Of a DNA stretch of 34,123 nucleotides, positions 8,663 to 16,520 are shown piece after piece. Location: contig RPFO01000967.1 in the NCBI GenBank assembly GCA_009746045.1, forward strand, positions 1-34,123. Direction: 5' to 3'. Origin of the DNA: Mesostigma viride. Its lineage: Eukaryota > Streptophyta > Mesostigmatophyceae > Mesostigmatales > Mesostigmataceae. A program made the position numbers and the translations under genes. The notes beneath the pieces are model-generated. The model was not told the origin of the DNA. It searched no databases and worked only from the letters and a program-made list of their open reading frames with translations. Positions within the stretch are counted from its first letter, which is position 1, and each line of letters opens with the position of its first letter.

Positions 8663-9026
8663 GGTAGATAGCCAGGGTAGATAGGAGATACGTGCTTTAA
8701 CCCCGCCTATTTATGAATAAAAGATTGTATGAACCCTATTCAATGAGTCCATCATGTTCCCACGGTAGCTAGATGCGCATAGCTAGGACCGCGGACCCGC
8801 GAATTCGGCCAAGTCCCAAGCCCGCTATCCGGGCGCGTCCGTGCGCGTTGACGCCACGTGCCTTATGCTTACATCCGTCACCGTCTAGGTCCGTCCCGGT
8901 CACTCGGTAGTACGCGCGCCTTTCATTGGTGGATACTAGGAGTACGGCGCCAGAAGAGAGGTGCGGTTCACATCCGCCCCGTGGATCTCCCGCCGAACGG
9001 AGCGATCCGATTGGAGGATACTCGGA
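8663..9026. other. 3' region of the 7492 gene and CCAAT-containing spacer
   Basis: AATAAA is at 8716-8721. Downstream come CATCATGTTCCCACGGTAG and CGGCCAAGTCCC (8806-8817), variants of the cassette behind the SET gene. ATTGGTGGATACTAG at about 8928 and ATTGGAGGATACTC at about 9011 repeat a motif found at 7210 and, inverted, at about 9860. No credible coding frame is seen. Confidence 0.55.
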
Positions 9027-9856
9027 GCGCCGCGCCGATTCGGCCCGAAACGGGTGCATCCCTCCGTTCCACCCTCCCTTTTTGCCCTCTTCACCCCCTT
9101 TTTTGACCCCCGAAAACCCCCTTCCCGACCCCTGAAAAAGGCCTGTTCCGGTGTTCCGGCCCACCCCCCCTGGGCCGGTATCATCTGAAAAAAAAAATTT
9201 TCTGGGGCCAAAATCCTTCGTTTTGGACTTAGCCGATTTCGGCCTCCTCTCTCTCTCTTCCCTCTCTCTTCCCTCTCCCCTCTCTCTCCTCTCCCTTCCC
9301 GTCTTTACATATCCAGGGTATAGGGTTCTATTTATTTATTTTTCCTATAAAATCAGTTTTATAAATGATACCAGCACGCCCCCTCCGGGAATAGGAACGG
9401 TATATATAGGCGGCTATTCGTCCTATTTAACCGTGGGGCGTGAATAGGACACCGTCTTATATATCCTATTTCCGGGATGGCGTGCCGGTATCTTTTCTAA
9501 AACTGATTTTATAGGAAAAATAAATAAATATAACCCTATACCCCTGGATATATAGGGACGGGAAGAGAGGGGAGAAGAGAGAGGGAGAGGAGAGAGAAAG
9601 GAGAGGGAGAGAGAAAGGAGAGGGAGGGAGAGAAAGGGGAAGAGGAGAGGCCGAAAACGGCTAAGTCCAAAACGAAGGATTTCGGTCCCAGAAAATTTTT
9701 TTTTTCAAATGATACCGGCCCAGGGGGGGTGGGCCGGAACACCGGAACAGGGCTTTCTCGGGGGTCGGGAAGGGGGTTTTCGGGGGTCAAAAAAGGGGGT
9801 GAAGAGGGCAAAAAGGGAGGGTGGAACAGAGGGTACACCCGTCTCTGGCGCGGCGC
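9027..9856. mobile_element. Foldback (imperfect palindromic) element, copy 1
   Basis: An ~830-bp stretch bounded by GCGCCGCGCC and GGCGCGGCGC. Its two halves (to about 9440 and from about 9450) are diverged reverse complements: both contain the pyrimidine-rich block, the CCCCCTTTTTTGACCCCCG block, CCGGCCCACC, ATTTATTTATTTTTCC and GATACC..CACGCC. No open frame of interest. The palindrome continues weakly into both flanks (GGATACTC...). A near-identical copy in the opposite orientation lies at 15693-16520, and a partial one at about 16703-16962. It resembles a MITE or foldback element. No clear target-site duplication is seen, so a non-transposing inverted duplication is possible. Confidence 0.7.
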
Positions 9857-10087
9857 TTGGAGTATCCACCAATAGGATACGAGCAGGCGTCCGATCGGAT
9901 CGGTTGGCGCGGCGCAGGCAGAGTGATTGGCACACCGTGGATCGGAGGATCATCCTGGCCGTCCGTGGGAGCCCGTCGCCACTACATAAACGGGACACCC
10001 ACTCTGTCCGGGCATCCCACGCAACGAGCTCTCACTCGAGACACGGCCTCGAAAGCCCTCTCCCCATCTCCCGAAATCTTCCCCCAA
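9857..10087 (+). promoter_or_regulatory. Promoter of the 10088 gene
   Basis: CCAAT sites (CCACCAATAGG near 9866, GATTGGCACACC near 9930) precede the TATA-like CTACATAAAC (9982-9991). The putative initiator CTGTCCGGGCATCC (10004-10017) is shared with the 7492 gene. The ATG follows about 70 bases later. Confidence 0.65.
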
Positions 10088-10803
10088 ATGGCCACTCCCA
10101 ATTCCTCCCCGGTGTCCGGCGCGGTCGTCCAGGTAAGAATTGAGGGCGCGAGGACTCTCTCTCTGTCCGCCATTCTTCCCCGAGTCTGTTCGCGTGTCCG
10201 CTTGTCCTGTTTCTCTCGCTGACCTCGATCGTGCATTCTTCCCTCGCGTGCTGTCCGCGCCCCCCGCAGGCCGACACGGTTCCCCAGGCGCCCGGGGCGC
10301 CCCGAAAGCCGCGCGAGGGAGACGATTCTTACCTGACTCACAAGCAGGCCGCCGCGGCCCGTCGCGACCCGATCCGGCCTCGCAAGCTGTTCAAGAAGCC
10401 CCACGCTCATTGCCGACGGTGCGGGCGCAGGACGACGCGCGTTGCGCTCATGAGGATGAAGCGGCATTTCCACGGGGGCGAGGAATGCGACATCCTCTGC
10501 AAGCGCTGCCGCGAACACGACGGGTTCTTCGAGTGGCGCATGGACTACGCGCGCGTCTGCGATTACCAGATCGCCGAAGAGGCCGGCGAGCAGGTCCTCA
10601 GGGACTTCGGCCACCCCTCCGCGGCCTGTGACAAGAAGTGCAAGCTCATCCGCGAACGCTCCGAGGGGGACGTTATCGATCTCATGTTCGACGAGCACTT
10701 TGACCCGTTCGACGAGGACGACGACTGGAATCCAGGCTGGAACCGCGATTCTGACGGTACCCTGGACGAGTCCGAGGACGATGACGACCTGTCGGATTTT
10801 TAG
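10088..10803 (+). CDS. Two-exon cysteine-rich acidic protein
   Basis: Exon 1 is 10088-10132 (15 codons), exon 2 is 10270-10803, giving 192 aa in one frame. Residues 63-98 hold a likely zinc-binding cluster (C63-x2-C66, then C88-x3-C92-x2-C95 and H98) embedded in basic sequence with RPRKLFKKPHAH before it. The last ~45 residues are strongly acidic (FDEDDDW, then DESEDDDDLSDF). The mix of a basic zinc module and an acidic tail suggests a nuclear regulator or histone-binding protein, but I recognise no family. AATAAA lies at 10894-10899. It shares its promoter, intron style and 3' cassette with the 7492 gene, although the proteins are unrelated. Confidence 0.82.
10133..10269 (+). other. Spliceosomal intron (137 nt)
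   Basis: It begins GTAAGA and ends CCCCGCAG. CTGAC at 10219-10223 is the likely branch site, about 47 nt before the acceptor. ATTCTTCCC occurs at 10172 and 10235. Removal joins codon 15 (CAG) to GCC in frame. Confidence 0.85.
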
Positions 10804-10893
10804 TGGGAACTTAGGGGTGGACAGCCCTACCAAGCTCCTCCTATTGGAGGCTCGAAACGAGAGCCTCGTCATGTAATGCACTATTTAATTATG

Positions 10894-10899
10894 AATAAA
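10894..10899 (+). terminator. AATAAA polyadenylation signal
   Basis: It lies 91 bases after the stop at 10803, in ATTATGAATAAAGG. CATCATGCAC..GTAGGAC and CGGCTAAGTCC (10983-10993) follow, as behind the SET gene. Confidence 0.65.
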
Positions 10900-11029
10900 G
10901 GAACCCTCTTGTCTTGCTCAACGAGTCATCCCACGCGCGCCCATCATGCACTAGGTAGGACCCGCGGCCTCGCGACCGAAATCGGCTAAGTCCTATAGAC
11001 GTCCTCGGACCCGGCGATGACCCGCGCCG

Positions 11030-11425
11030 TCACGCGATGACCGACACGTGGCACCGTCGATGACTGACACGTGGCACTGTCGATGACTGACACGTGGCAC
11101 CGTCGATGACCGACACGTGGCACCGTCGATGACTGACACGTGGCACCGTCGATGACCGACACGTGGCACCGTCGATGACCGACGCGTGGCACCGTCGATG
11201 ACCGACACGTGGCACCGTCGATGACCGACACGTGGCACCGTCGATGACCGACACGTGGCACCGTCGATGACCGACACGTGGCACCGTCGATGACCGACGC
11301 GTGGCACCGTCGATGACCGACACGTGGCACCGTCGATGACCGACACGTGGCACCGTCGATGACCGACACGTGGCACCGTCGATGACCGACACGTGGCACC
11401 GTCGATGACCGACACGTGGCAGACG
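11030..11425 (+). repeat. 23-bp tandem repeat, about 17 copies, with G-box core
   Basis: The unit is GATGACCGACACGTGGCACCGTC, repeated without spacers and with few variants (GACTGACACGTGG, GACCGACGCGTGG, GGCACTGTC). Each unit contains ACACGTGGC, the plant-type G-box/ABRE core. Because 23 is not a multiple of 3, all frames stay open by chance, so the long repeat ORFs here are not genes. There are no unique spacers, so it is not a CRISPR array. Confidence 0.9.
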
Positions 11426-11458
11426 TCTCGCGCGATGGCTGGGACACGTGTGGCGTAG

Positions 11459-11640
11459 TACAAACTAGTACAACGTGGGTTTCCGTACTTCAAACTTACG
11501 TAACTAGTCAGTTGGGTAGTACAAACTAGTACAACGTGGGTTTCCGTACTTCAAACTTACGTCACTGGCCAGTTAGGTAATACAAACTAGTACAACGTGG
11601 GTTTCCGTACTTCAAACTTACGTCGGCTAGTTTGGAGTAC
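11459..11640 (+). repeat. 61-bp tandem repeat, three copies
   Basis: Units start at 11459, 11520 and 11581 with TACAAACTAGTACAACGTGG; the third is cut at about 11630. They contain TTCCGTACTTCAAACTTACGT and differ mainly in the last 15 bases. Confidence 0.85.
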
Positions 11641-11865
11641 TTCGAAGTAGATCCGTAGCGTCTGAAGTAAAGTTCCCTGTACGTCAAGTTGATTCCCCGC
11701 GCCCCGCGCAGATCTGACGCGTTGCAGGGCGGTACGGCGTAGTACACCGTACTTTGAAGTAATTCCGTATCGTCTGAAGTACGATTCCATGTACGCCCCG
11801 TTAATTCCCCGCGCCCCGCGCAGTCTGGTCACGTTGTCGGACGGTACGACGTGGTACGCTTAGTT
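11636..11865 (+). repeat. Two-copy degenerate repeat of about 114 bp
   Basis: About 11636-11750 and 11751-11865 share GAAGTA..TCCGTA.CGTCTGAAGTA, ATTCCCCGCGCCCCGCGCAG and CGGTACG.CGT.GTAC. No coding signal is seen. Confidence 0.6.
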
Positions 11866-12452
11866 CCCGTGCCCCGCCGTACCACGCCTGTAGTATCGAC
11901 GCCCCACGACGCGTCGCACGCGCCCTAGGCCCTCAGACTGCTCGCCGAGGCCAAGGACTTAGGCGATTTCGACTCGAAAAAGGCCTAGAGACAAGAAAAG
12001 TGCGCGACGACAGGCGATATCACTGTACCAGGGCGCATGTATAGTACATTTCGTGCCATGTGGCGACGGCACAATAGACGAGATGCACGAAGCTCGCCAG
12101 TGCAGCAAATGGATATATAACGAAAGCAATGGTCGCCTGGCACGGAGAAGGGGCACACGATTGGATATTTAAGGATATTTAACGATTTATTGACGCATGC
12201 GATCCGGGGCATCGCCCCAAACGCGTAGATACTAAATTTCGACATCGAAAAAGCGAGCAGAGTTCGGCATTGCTGTCTGTCAACCGATGCATTTCCAGGT
12301 CATACGTCCATGCCAGCGGACAGGAGACGGTTAGGACGTAACGCCAGCGTCTGGAACGCGTTTATATTGCGTCGACGTCTTCCCACGCATTGCCATCGTC
12401 TCCCCTTTCCATTTTCGTCGACAAAACTCACGCAATATCCGACAACGACGCC
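11866..12452. other. Non-coding spacer ending in a TATA promoter
   Basis: I see no supported gene; the open frames are short and low in complexity. A variant of the subtelomeric motif (GGACTTAGGCGATTTCG) is at about 11954. TTTATATT at 12361-12368 is a TATA box about 90 bases before the next ATG. Confidence 0.5.
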
Positions 12453-12887
12453 ATGAATCCCAGGCCTACTAACGCAGGGGCCGAGGCGATGGCGATGGTT
12501 GAAAGCTTGCACGTCGCGTGCAGCCAGCTCGCGAATCGACTGCGTGATGCCAGGACGTCGCTGAGGCGCGTCTGTCGCGAGCATGGCGAATTCGAACAGC
12601 GCCTGAGCGATGTCGACAATGAATCCCCCGTTCACGCGATCCACGACGCGTGCCTCGGCCCCGTGACAGAGGATGGAGGACGCATCCTGCTGTTTCACAT
12701 CACGTGGGACAGCGGCGAACAGGAGCTCGTCCAGGTGACCAGTCTGAACACAGGCTGCGACGATGCGGTCAAGGCGATGGCTGCCACATTTTCGTCTACT
12801 CGTAACCTGCCAGCAGGGGGGCACGTTCCCGTGACGCGAGAGGAAATGCTGGAGCTGTGGTCAATGCACTTCGTTTGCACGGGGTGA
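12453..12887 (+). CDS. Unrecognised 144-aa protein
   Basis: ATG 12453 sits in GACGCCATGAAT; the frame is open further upstream, but that part starts at a non-ATG codon within about 25 bases of the TATA box and so is probably leader. The N-terminal half is helical and charged (residues ~15-60, heptad-like, possible coiled coil). The C-terminal half looks mixed alpha/beta (RILLFHITWDSGEQELVQVTSL). Codon use is less GC3-extreme than its neighbours. AATAAA is at 13047-13052. It is flanked on both sides by repeats and has no operon partner. No function is offered. Confidence 0.65.
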   Translation: MNPRPTNAGAEAMAMVESLHVACSQLANRLRDARTSLRRVCREHGEFEQRLSDVDNESPVHAIHDACLGPVTEDGGRILLFHITWDSGEQELVQVTSLNTGCDDAVKAMAATFSSTRNLPAGGHVPVTREEMLELWSMHFVCTG

Positions 12888-13310
12888 TGGAGGCCGTCTG
12901 CCCTCCTCCCATTATTGACCAGGGGACGATGCAGGGGATGTTGTTTAACCCCGGCACCCCCCTGGATTTTAATGCAATGTTTGCTGGCTGGTGACATAAG
13001 TGGCTACTTGATAGCCATGATAATGACCTACCATGGCAATTGAATTAATAAAGGCATGATGTTCTCCATGACAATGAGTTCTAGGAATTAGGGTAATTCA
13101 TATTATTATTAATGTCTGCCTGGCCATTCCCCAGGAAAACGGGGTCACTCTGCAAAAATTTTGACCGCGCGGAAGGACTCGCCGTCGAGGATGTCCCCTC
13201 CCGGGCGCTCTCAACCGCTTCGCGACGTGACCCCGAGGGACCTTCCCGTACGCTTCCCGTACGCTTCCCGGTAGTTCGCGGTAGTTCCTACTAGTTGCTG
13301 GTTAGTTCCC
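12888..13310. other. 3' region and spacer
   Basis: AATAAA at 13047-13052 ends the 12453 gene. The rest is unique sequence with a short CCGTACGCTTCCCG duplication at about 13245-13270. No supported gene. Confidence 0.4.
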
Positions 13311-13660
13311 AGGGAGGGGTGTGGATAGTTCCCAGGGTCTATGGATTTCCCAGGAAATCCCAGGATATCTAGGGATTCCCAGGGAGGCCAAGGAAGACAG
13401 GGACTCTCCAGGGACCCAAGGGTACGCAACAGGGTCCAGGACATTCCAGATGTCCAGGGACCAGAGGACATACCAGGTGTCCGGGGACCCAGGGACAGTC
13501 CGGATGTCCGCTGGACCGGAGGACATGTCAGACGTCCGCTGGACCGGAGGACATGTCAGACGTCCGCTGGACCGGAGGACATGTCAGACGTCCGCCGGAC
13601 CCAGGGACAGTCCGGATGTACGCGGACGGGCGGGCGGATATCCAGGGAGTGGTCGTCGAG
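13310..13660 (+). repeat. CCAGGGA-rich region with 28-bp tandem repeat
   Basis: CCAGGGA recurs about ten times between 13310 and 13780. Three perfect 28-bp units (GTCCGCTGGACCGGAGGACA and following) start at 13506, 13534 and 13562, with a partial fourth at 13590. TGTCCAGGGA also occurs beside the hairpin tip, so this may be an internal copy of telomere-related sequence. Confidence 0.75.
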
Positions 13661-13670
13661 GACATGCGAC

Positions 13671-13900
13671 CTGCCACGTGGCGCGAGTGGATTGGAGGGA
13701 AGTACGAGGAGGTCGTGGAACCACGGGGGTACGGGGGGATACGGGGAAGCACGGGGATGTACGGAGAGTATCCAGGGAGGCGTGGTGTCGTAACCGCAAT
13801 TCGGACAATGTCACTTGGCTTGTCATACACCCGCCACGTGGCGCATATGGATTGGAGGGAAGTACATGGAGGTCGGGGAACCACGGGGAGTACGGGGAAA
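13671..13900 (+). promoter_or_regulatory. Duplicated promoter block with two ERSE-type sites
   Basis: A block of about 65 bp is present at about 13673 and 13833: GCCACGTGGCGC, ATTGGAGGGAAGTAC, GGAGGTCG, GGAACCACGGGG. Each copy has CGTGG-N9-ATTGG (13677-13695 and 13837-13855), which on the minus strand reads CCAAT-N9-CCACG. They precede the gene at 13935. No clear TATA box lies between. Confidence 0.6.
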
Positions 13901-13934
13901 AATGTGTACGGGGGAAGTATCTCCGAACTCCCAC

Positions 13935-14486
13935 ATGACCGTCGCGTCGCCGTACCACAGGCGGGAGGGTGCCGCGCCCGACGCCCGACGAAAGCGAATG
14001 CTGCAGCTCGCCGCCGCGCAGGGGATCCCGCCGGCCGTGCAGCAGTCGTCCGGGTTCCTCCAGACCGCGTTCAACGGCGTGCTCAAGCTGCTGTTCCGGA
14101 AAGTGGGCTCGAAGATTATCCGCGAGGCGATCAAGCGGGAGCAGGGGCTCCAGGCTTTACTCCGATTCAACTCACCCCTTAAAGCTTTTAACATGGGCGG
14201 GCTGCAGAGCTACCTGGGCACCAAAGGGGCGCGCGTGGCCAGGGCGGTGCGGATCGGCATCCGCGTCGTACGCATTGTCATGATGGTAGCCTACGTCATA
14301 CCCAAGGGACTCGAGGAGTTCGACGTGATGGAGCTCGCGGCCGGGACCGCGGCCGACGGGTACGACCGCACGCACGACGCGATCGTCGGGATCGAGGGGG
14401 ACGAGGACGAGGAGCTGGCGGCGCTCGCGGCGGCGGGCGCGGTCGAGGAGGAGCTGTCCGTCGACGACGAGATCGTCTATTTTTAG
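13935..14486 (+). CDS. Unrecognised 183-aa protein with hydrophobic segment
   Basis: ATG 13935 was chosen because upstream in-frame ATGs (13866, 13902) fall in the duplicated promoter block. The N terminus is basic (HRREG...DARRKRM). The middle is amphipathic helix (residues ~35-75). A hydrophobic stretch around residues 108-125 (RIGIRVVRIVMMVAYVIP) could be a membrane segment or a buried helix. The last 60 residues are acidic (GDEDEELAAL, VDDEIVYF). The downstream gene starts 64 bases after its stop on the same strand. Family unknown; a virion membrane-associated role is possible but unsupported. Confidence 0.65.
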   Translation: MTVASPYHRREGAAPDARRKRMLQLAAAQGIPPAVQQSSGFLQTAFNGVLKLLFRKVGSKIIREAIKREQGLQALLRFNSPLKAFNMGGLQSYLGTKGARVARAVRIGIRVVRIVMMVAYVIPKGLEEFDVMELAAGTAADGYDRTHDAIVGIEGDEDEELAALAAAGAVEEELSVDDEIVYF

Positions 14487-14550
14487 CCGACGAGCCGGCG
14501 GCGGCGGCGAAAAGTTCTCAGGGAATCGTATCCGGATCCGGACCCGAACC

Positions 14551-15027
14551 ATGTCCGACGTGCGCGTGCTGACGATCCACTCCGACGCGGCCAACGTGAC
14601 CGACGCGACCACGAGCGCGGCCAACGAGTGGGTCGTGACCGTGTCGGCCGACGAGTCCGCGCCTTTGCTCGGCCCGCGGTGGAAGATGCATCTGCTCTAC
14701 GCGTGCGTGAAGGGCTTCGTGCCCGCGGGCACCAGCCGGGTCGTGGGGATCTACTCGGACGGGTTCCTCGGGGCGGCGGACGGGGGGATGACGCTGTTGG
14801 CGGCCGAGACGGCGCTCACGAACCTCGCGTCCGACGTCACCGTGGTCAACCAGCAGAATTACTTGCCCATCGCGAACCCGCGGCTGCTCAGGGACGGGGG
14901 CTCGTTCCGCGTGCGCGTGTGCCACCTGGACGCGGCCAGCCCGCTGACCGCGGGCGCGCGGCCCGTCGTGGGCGACTGGACGCTCGTGCTGCGGCTCGAG
15001 ATGTTGGGCAGCAAGCCGCGGACGTGA
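14551..15027 (+). CDS. Unrecognised 158-aa beta-rich protein
   Basis: ATG 14551 in AACCATGTCC. Predicted from composition to be mostly beta strand: alternating hydrophobics in RVLTIHSD, EWVVTVSAD, KMHLLYACVKGFV, SRVVGIYSD, SFRVRVCHLD and a closing DWTLVLRLEML. That pattern resembles a small single jelly-roll such as a minor capsid or penton-like protein, but no signature motif is present, so this is only a hypothesis. It follows the 13935 gene closely and may be co-expressed. The frame is intact and strongly GC3-biased, which supports coding. Confidence 0.65.
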   Translation: MSDVRVLTIHSDAANVTDATTSAANEWVVTVSADESAPLLGPRWKMHLLYACVKGFVPAGTSRVVGIYSDGFLGAADGGMTLLAAETALTNLASDVTVVNQQNYLPIANPRLLRDGGSFRVRVCHLDAASPLTAGARPVVGDWTLVLRLEMLGSKPRT

Positions 15028-15098
15028 GCGCGCGCGGGCGCCGGCGGAGGCAGGGGGCGGAGGGCGGACTCGGCTTGAAACCGAGCTTACTCTGGCCG

Positions 15099-15425
15099 AT
15101 TCCTCTGGGGAGAGGTGTGTGATGCCTGATTCCTCTGGACACGAGGTGCGTGATGGCTGATTCCTTTGGAAGGAAGAGATCACAGTGTAAATCCTCTCTG
15201 ATGTGAGACGAATCGGGCTGATTCCTCTGGACACGAGGTTGCTTCATCTGCAGAGGAAGACGTCGCCGGGCTGATTCCTCTGGAAGAGGAGTGTGCGATG
15301 TTTGCTTCATCTGGACACGAGGTGAGTGATGGCTGATTCCTCTGCAGAGGAAGACGTCACAGGGTGATTCCTCTGGAGACGAGGTCCTGCAGAGGAAGAC
15401 GTCGCCGGGCGATTCCTCTGGACGA
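15099..15425 (+). repeat. Degenerate TGATTCCTCTGGA repeat family
   Basis: About eight copies of [CG]TGATTCCTCTGGA (near 15101, 15126, 15158, 15219, 15272, 15332, 15364, 15411) alternate with ACACGAGGT..GTGATGG or AGAGGAAGACGTC blocks. Spacing is irregular (25-60 bases). No coding potential is seen. Confidence 0.75.
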
Positions 15426-15439
15426 AGGGAGATTTAGCG

Positions 15440-15692
15440 CGGCCGGTGTGGAGTGCCACGTGGCGAGGTTCTATTGGTTACGAAATTTGGCGCGGCCGGT
15501 GTGGAGCGTGGCCGTAGAGGAGTCGAAGGGACGCGGGGGAGGCCACGGGGAAGGCGGGGGGCACGGGGAGGGCGGGGGAGGCGGGGAAGGCGGAGGCGTA
15601 ACCGAAATTCGGCGAATCCGATTGGACACGAGAATTGGCGCCGCTGACATAGAGAGTGCCACGTGGCGTCGACGGATTCGACGGAACTATAA
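15440..15692 (+). promoter_or_regulatory. Promoter-like region abutting foldback element
   Basis: It holds an exact CGTGG-N9-ATTGG site (15459-15477), a second G-box with a degenerate partner (15662-15680, ATTCG in place of ATTGG), ATTGG boxes near 15621 and 15634, and a TATA box ACTATAAG (15686-15693). GCGCGGCCGGTGTGGAG is duplicated (about 15437 and 15490). No ORF follows; the foldback element begins at once, so a start about 25-30 bases after TATA would lie inside it. Confidence 0.55.
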
Positions 15693-16520
15693 GCGCCGCG
15701 CCAGAGACGGGTGTACCCTCTGTTCCACCCTCCCTTTTTGCCCTCTTCACCCCCTTTTTTGACCCCCGAAAACCCCCTTCCCGACCCCCGAGAAAGCCCT
15801 GTTCCGGTGTTCCGGCCCACCCCCCCTGGGCCGGTATCATTTGAAAAAAAAATTTTCTGGGACCGAAATCCTTCGTTTTGGACTTAGCCGTTTTCGGCCT
15901 CTCCTCTTCCCCTTTCTCTCCCTCCCTCTCCTTTCTCTCTCCCTCTCCTTTCTCTCTCCTCTCCCTCTCTCTTCTCCCCTCTCTTCCCGTCCCTATATAT
16001 CCAGGGGTATAGGGTTCTATTTATTTATTTTTCCTATAAAATCAGTTTTAGAAAAGATACCGGCACGCCATCCCGGAAATAGGATATATAAGACGGTGTC
16101 CTATTCACGCCCCACGGTTAAATAGGACGAATAGCCGCCTATATATACCGTTCCTATTCCCGGAGGGGGCGTGCTGGTATCATTTATAAAACTGATTTTA
16201 TAGGAAAAATAAATAAATAGAACCCTATACCCTGGATATGTAAAGACGGGAAGGGAGAGGAGAGAGAGGGGAGAGGGAAGAGAGAGGGAAGAGAGAGAGA
16301 GGAGGCCGAAATCGGCTAAGTCCAAAACGCCATTTTCCTGGCCATAAAAAAAAAAGTTTTCCAAATGATACCGGCCCAGGGGGGGGGCCGGAACACCGGA
16401 ACAGGCCTTTTTCGGGGGTCGGGAAGGGGGTTTTCGGGGGTCAAAAAAGGGGGTGAAGAGGGCAAAAAGGGAGGGTGGAACGGAGGGATGCACCCGTTTC
16501 GGGCCGAATCGGCGCGGCGC
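15693..16520. mobile_element. Foldback element, copy 2 (inverted relative to copy 1)
   Basis: The reverse complement of 9027-9856 over nearly its whole length, with the same GCGCCGCGCC/GGCGCGGCGC ends. Differences include one ~45-bp block near 16325-16365 (CGCCATTTTCCTGGCCATAAA) and a few run-length changes. With copy 1 it brackets a 5.8-kb segment as inverted repeats, which would permit inversion by recombination. Confidence 0.72.

Noticed and set aside
11030-11425. CRISPR-like array
   Set aside because: The repeats abut with no unique spacers and no cas genes are present.
10986-11493. Long minus-strand open frames over the 23-bp repeat
   Set aside because: The unit length is not a multiple of three and lacks stops, so all frames stay open and give the same peptide repeat (SVIDGATCRS...). 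No start context or coding bias.
11985-12245. 86-aa minus-strand frame near a TATA-like ATATATAA
   Set aside because: Overlapping frames in both strands are equally open, there is no coding bias, and the region is AT-richer spacer.
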